Below are positions 5,496-7,338 of a DNA stretch of 7,338 bases, piece after piece. Position numbers and translations under genes: made by a program. Position 1 is the first letter of the stretch, and each line of letters begins with the position of its first letter. The stretch is from positions 4,423 to 11,760 of the forward strand of contig JAQVML010000008.1 of NCBI GenBank assembly GCA_028703645.1, read 5' to 3'. The stretch is from Eubacteriales bacterium. Lineage in GTDB: Bacteria > Bacillota > Clostridia > Christensenellales > CAG-138. The notes beneath the pieces are model-generated. The model was given only the letters and a program-made list of their open reading frames with translations. It ran no database searches and was not told the origin of the DNA.

Positions 5496-5524
5496 TTGAC
5501 AGACTTTGCGCGCACACCTATAAT
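5496..5524 (+). promoter_or_regulatory. consensus sigma-A promoter for galE
   Basis: TTGACA (5496-5501) and TATAAT (5519-5524) are both perfect and are separated by exactly 17 bp. Transcription should start near 5531, leaving a leader of about 145 nt before galE. This would be an intrinsically strong promoter unless it is repressed. Confidence 0.88.
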
Positions 5525-5530
5525 AGAGAT

Positions 5531-5675
5531 GCATTCCGGGCTCGATGGAAACGCTTTCGTCGCGGAATACGTCGTTTCAGGTTTCAATCGTCACACAAGA
5601 CAACTTCCGCCGATGCGCACGCATACTGCACGTCCAGACAAACGCGGAAGCCATCGAAAGGAGACCCCTGCATTT
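5531..5675 (+). promoter_or_regulatory. long, possibly structured leader of galE
   Basis: The predicted leader holds several complementary segments: CTTCCGC (5604-5610) with GCGGAAG (5644-5650), TCGATGG (5542-5548) with CCATCGA (5651-5657), ATTCCG (5533-5538) with CGGAAT (5563-5568), and a local ATGCG/CGCAT (5613-5624). The second pairing reaches the edge of the AAAGGAG ribosome binding site (5657-5663). I recognise no known riboswitch class. Pairings of 6-7 bp are also expected by chance in a region of this size. Confidence 0.3.
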
Positions 5676-6689
5676 ATGCGAATTCTCGTGACCGGTGGCG
5701 CCGGATACATTGGCAGCCACACCGTTTTAGAGCTCCTCGACGCGGGATACGATGTACTGATTGCCGATAACTTTGTCAACAGCAAACCCGCGGCGCTCGC
5801 TCGCCTGCGTTCTCTTGCAAGCAAGCCGTTTCAATTTGAAGAAGTCGACCTGACGGATGCGGAAAAGACCGACGCGCTCTTTGCCCGCAACACGATCGAC
5901 GCGGTGATTCACTTCGCCGGTCTCAAGGCGGTCGGCGAAAGCGTACAGATGCCGCTGGAATACTATCGCAACAACCTCACCTCTACGCTCAACCTGTTGC
6001 TCTCGATGAAGAAGCACGGTGTCGAGCGCTTTGTCTTTTCCAGCAGCGCAACGGTGTATGGCGACCCCGTCAGCGTACCGATTCGCGAAGATTTCGCGCT
6101 CTCCGCAACGAACCCCTACGGCAGAACCAAGCTGATGATCGAAGACATCCTGCGGGATGTTTCGATTGCCGAACCGCAACTGCGCATTTGCCTGCTTCGC
6201 TATTTCAACCCCGTCGGCGCGCATATTTCCGGCCAGATCGGCGAGGACCCGAACGGAATCCCGAACAACCTGATGCCCTATATCGCACAGGTCGCGGTGG
6301 GCAAGCTCCCCGCGCTGCGCGTGTTTGGAAACGATTATCCAACCCACGACGGCACGGGCGTAAGAGACTATATCCACGTGGTCGACCTTGCAAAAGGACA
6401 CGTTGCGGCGCTGAAGAAGCTGGAGAGCGGCGCGGGTGTTTATACCTATAATTTAGGCACGGGCGTGGGCTATTCCGTGCTGGACATGCTGCATGCCTTT
6501 GAAAAAGCTTGCGGCAAGACGTTGCCCTACGAGATTGTCGGTCGCAGAGCGGGCGACATCGCCGCCTGTTATGCCGATCCGGAGAAGGCGGCTAGCGAAC
6601 TCGGTTGGCGCGCGCAATTCGGCATTGAGCGCATGTGCGCGGACTCCTGGCGCTGGCAGTCCCAGAATCCGAACGGATTCGATAGCTGA
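5676..6689 (+). CDS. galE: UDP-glucose 4-epimerase
   Basis: A 337-residue short-chain dehydrogenase-fold epimerase that interconverts UDP-glucose and UDP-galactose (Leloir pathway and cell-surface sugar supply). The NAD-binding motif is TGGAGYIGSH (6-15), with acidic DN at 31-32 after the second strand, FAGLKAVGES at 80-89, catalytic Ser124 in SSSATVYG, and the YxxxK pair Tyr148/Lys152 in NPYGRTK. RYFNPVGAH and GTGVRDYIHVVDLA are the substrate-side motifs typical of GalE. Length matches the usual 330-340. The start is set by the TGGAGYIGSH spacing and by AAAGGAG at 5657-5663. The frame stays open upstream to 5475, but that stretch includes the promoter. It is divergent from the hydrogenase operon. 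No clear intrinsic terminator follows, so read-through into the next gene is possible. Confidence 0.96.
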   Translation: MRILVTGGAGYIGSHTVLELLDAGYDVLIADNFVNSKPAALARLRSLASKPFQFEEVDLTDAEKTDALFARNTIDAVIHFAGLKAVGESVQMPLEYYRNNLTSTLNLLLSMKKHGVERFVFSSSATVYGDPVSVPIREDFALSATNPYGRTKLMIEDILRDVSIAEPQLRICLLRYFNPVGAHISGQIGEDPNGIPNNLMPYIAQVAVGKLPALRVFGNDYPTHDGTGVRDYIHVVDLAKGHVAALKKLESGAGVYTYNLGTGVGYSVLDMLHAFEKACGKTLPYEIVGRRAGDIAACYADPEKAASELGWRAQFGIERMCADSWRWQSQNPNGFDS

Positions 6690-6875
6690 TTCGAGCACAT
6701 TTGTTATCGTTTTCTCGCAACTTGCGATAAACGGATGTCGGGCCTCCATCTTATGCCTTACAATATAATGGAAGATGAACAGCAATGATCGTTTGATAAA
6801 CGGATGTCGGGCATACACATTGTGCCTTAAAATTATGATAGAAAATGAGTAATAATTTTCAAAGGAGAATTTACT
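6690..6875 (+). promoter_or_regulatory. intergenic region with TA-rich candidate -10 boxes before the nucleotidyltransferase gene
   Basis: This 186 bp gap holds a short palindrome TCGCAACTTGCGA (6715-6727), a TTATCG/CGATAA pairing (6704-6709 and 6725-6730), and the tandem repeats listed separately. TATAAT (6764-6769) and TATGAT (6834-6839) sit at equivalent places in the two repeats, but neither has a recognisable -35 at 16-18 bp. No T-rich terminator hairpin is seen after galE. The ribosome binding site AAAGGAG is at 6861-6867. Confidence 0.4.
6726..6848 (+). repeat. two imperfect tandem copies, 69 bp apart
   Basis: GATAAACGGATGTCGGGC occurs identically at 6726-6743 and 6795-6812. At the same 69 bp offset both copies then have TGCCTTA (6754-6760 and 6823-6829), an AT-rich -10-like box, and a final GGAAGATGA or AGAAAATGA. 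The copies are about 53-54 bp each and diverge in the middle. This is either a duplicated control element for the next gene or two copies of a repeat found elsewhere in the genome. Confidence 0.8.
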
Positions 6876-7338
6876 ATGCAGAAACCGGCTCTCGTGGTCA
6901 TGGCTGCCGGAATGGGCAGCCGCTATGGCGGACTCAAGCAGATTGATCCCGTTGGTCGTCACGGCGAAATCATCATGGACTATTCGCTCTACGACGCGCT
7001 GGAGGCGGGCTTTGAGAAGGTCGTCTTCATCATCAATCACAGGATTGAGCAGGATTTTTATGATGTGGTCGGCAAAAGAGCCGAGAAGCACATGGAGGTG
7101 CGCTACGTCTTTCAGCAGCCGGAAGCCATGCTGCCCGCTGGCTTTTCCGTGCCGGAAGGCCGCGTAAAGCCCTGGGGCACCGCGCACGCGCTGCTCTGCT
7201 GCAAGAACGACGTCAACGAGCCGTTTGCCGCGATCAATGCGGACGATTATTATGGTAAGCGCGCATTCGCCGTGCTGTATGACTACCTCAAAAACGCGAA
7301 GAACGGCGACAAGGCCGATTTCTCAATGGTAGGCTATC
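6876..7338 (+). CDS. sugar-phosphate nucleotidyltransferase-like protein, N-terminal part (partial)
   Basis: The first 154 residues of a nucleotidyltransferase (GT-A-like NTP_transferase fold); the gene runs off the right edge. It begins MQKPALVVMAAGMGSRYGG. AAGMGSRYGGLKQ (10-22) is the nucleotide-binding G-x-G-x-R signature with the conserved lysine (Lys21). PWGTAHAL (99-106) is the mid-domain motif that contacts the base and sugar in this fold. NADDYYG (121-127) carries the metal-binding aspartates. Members with the RYGGLKQ form are usually about 300 residues and are annotated as NDP-sugar pyrophosphorylase-like; the exact sugar is unknown. A strong AAAGGAG lies eight bases before the start. 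It is co-directional with galE, which suggests a role in nucleotide-sugar or cell-surface polysaccharide metabolism. The family is secure, but the substrate cannot be assigned from this fragment. Confidence 0.88.
   Translation, partial: MQKPALVVMAAGMGSRYGGLKQIDPVGRHGEIIMDYSLYDALEAGFEKVVFIINHRIEQDFYDVVGKRAEKHMEVRYVFQQPEAMLPAGFSVPEGRVKPWGTAHALLCCKNDVNEPFAAINADDYYGKRAFAVLYDYLKNAKNGDKADFSMVGY

Noticed and set aside
5343..5530. Rex (NADH-sensing repressor) operator
   Set aside because: Rex is an obvious candidate for a hydrogenase operon, but no TTGTTAAnnnnTTAACAA-like site could be found in the promoter region.
5475..5675. 67-residue N-terminal extension of GalE
   Set aside because: The extension covers the perfect promoter and has no similarity to GalE. 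The dinucleotide-binding motif needs to be at the N-terminus, as it is from 5676.
6704..6730. intrinsic terminator after galE
   Set aside because: TTATCG/CGATAA and TCGCAA/TTGCGA pairings exist, but they compete with each other and are followed by AAACGG rather than a T-run.
6726..6848. CRISPR array
   Set aside because: There are only two repeat copies. The spacing is too long and the sequence between the copies is itself partly conserved, which is not a repeat-spacer pattern.
6453..7187. 244-residue minus-strand open frame covering the end of galE, the gap and the start of the nucleotidyltransferase
   Set aside because: It is antisense to two well-supported genes, and its middle part is just the tandem repeat read backwards. 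No motifs or convincing ribosome binding site were seen.

Overview
The window looks like an anaerobic, H2-metabolising bacterium of the Clostridia (Firmicutes). The evidence is Hnd/Hyd-type NADH-linked hydrogenase subunits, a Group C/D-like [FeFe]-hydrogenase homologue, strong AGGAGG-type ribosome binding sites, and consensus sigma-A promoters with short leaders. Base composition is moderately GC-rich. The placement is inferred from gene content, not from a database match.

Positions 1-5342 (minus strand) hold one long co-directional operon read from right to left. The order is hndA (NuoE-like 2Fe-2S subunit), a DRTGG-domain protein, an RsbW-like GHKL ATPase, a HydS-like [FeFe]-hydrogenase homologue, a second DRTGG protein, a PHP-domain metallo-phosphoesterase, a second stand-alone GHKL ATPase, hndB (small 2Fe-2S protein), and the start of hndC (NuoF-like), which runs off the left edge. 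The catalytic [FeFe]-hydrogenase subunit (hndD/hydA) is expected just beyond position 1. Four of the junctions show 4-8 bp overlaps or a ribosome binding site embedded in the upstream gene, as expected for coupled translation.

The striking point is that the subunits of one redox enzyme (HndA and HndB/HndC) are separated by six genes that look like a signalling cassette. The HydS-like protein keeps the four H-cluster cysteines and the key lysine. It has lost the proton-transfer cysteine (now Ala139), and both active-site methionines are replaced (Ser194, Asn295). That pattern suggests a sensor rather than a turnover enzyme. It has no PAS or kinase domain of its own, so any signal would have to pass to the separate ATPase, DRTGG and PHP proteins. 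No receiver domain, sigma factor or DNA-binding protein is in the window.

Positions 5343-5675 are a divergent promoter region. Leftward there is an extended -10 promoter for the hydrogenase operon, with an inverted repeat at the predicted transcription start. Rightward there is a perfect TTGACA-17-TATAAT promoter. Between them lie a 14 bp perfect palindrome and a 9 bp direct repeat with 32 bp spacing, which are candidate operators. A roughly 145 nt leader precedes galE.

Positions 5676-7338 (plus strand) carry galE (UDP-glucose 4-epimerase), then a 186 bp gap with a 69-bp-periodic imperfect direct repeat, then the 5' part of a sugar-phosphate nucleotidyltransferase-like gene that runs off the right edge. 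These two are nucleotide-sugar genes and seem functionally unrelated to the hydrogenase operon.
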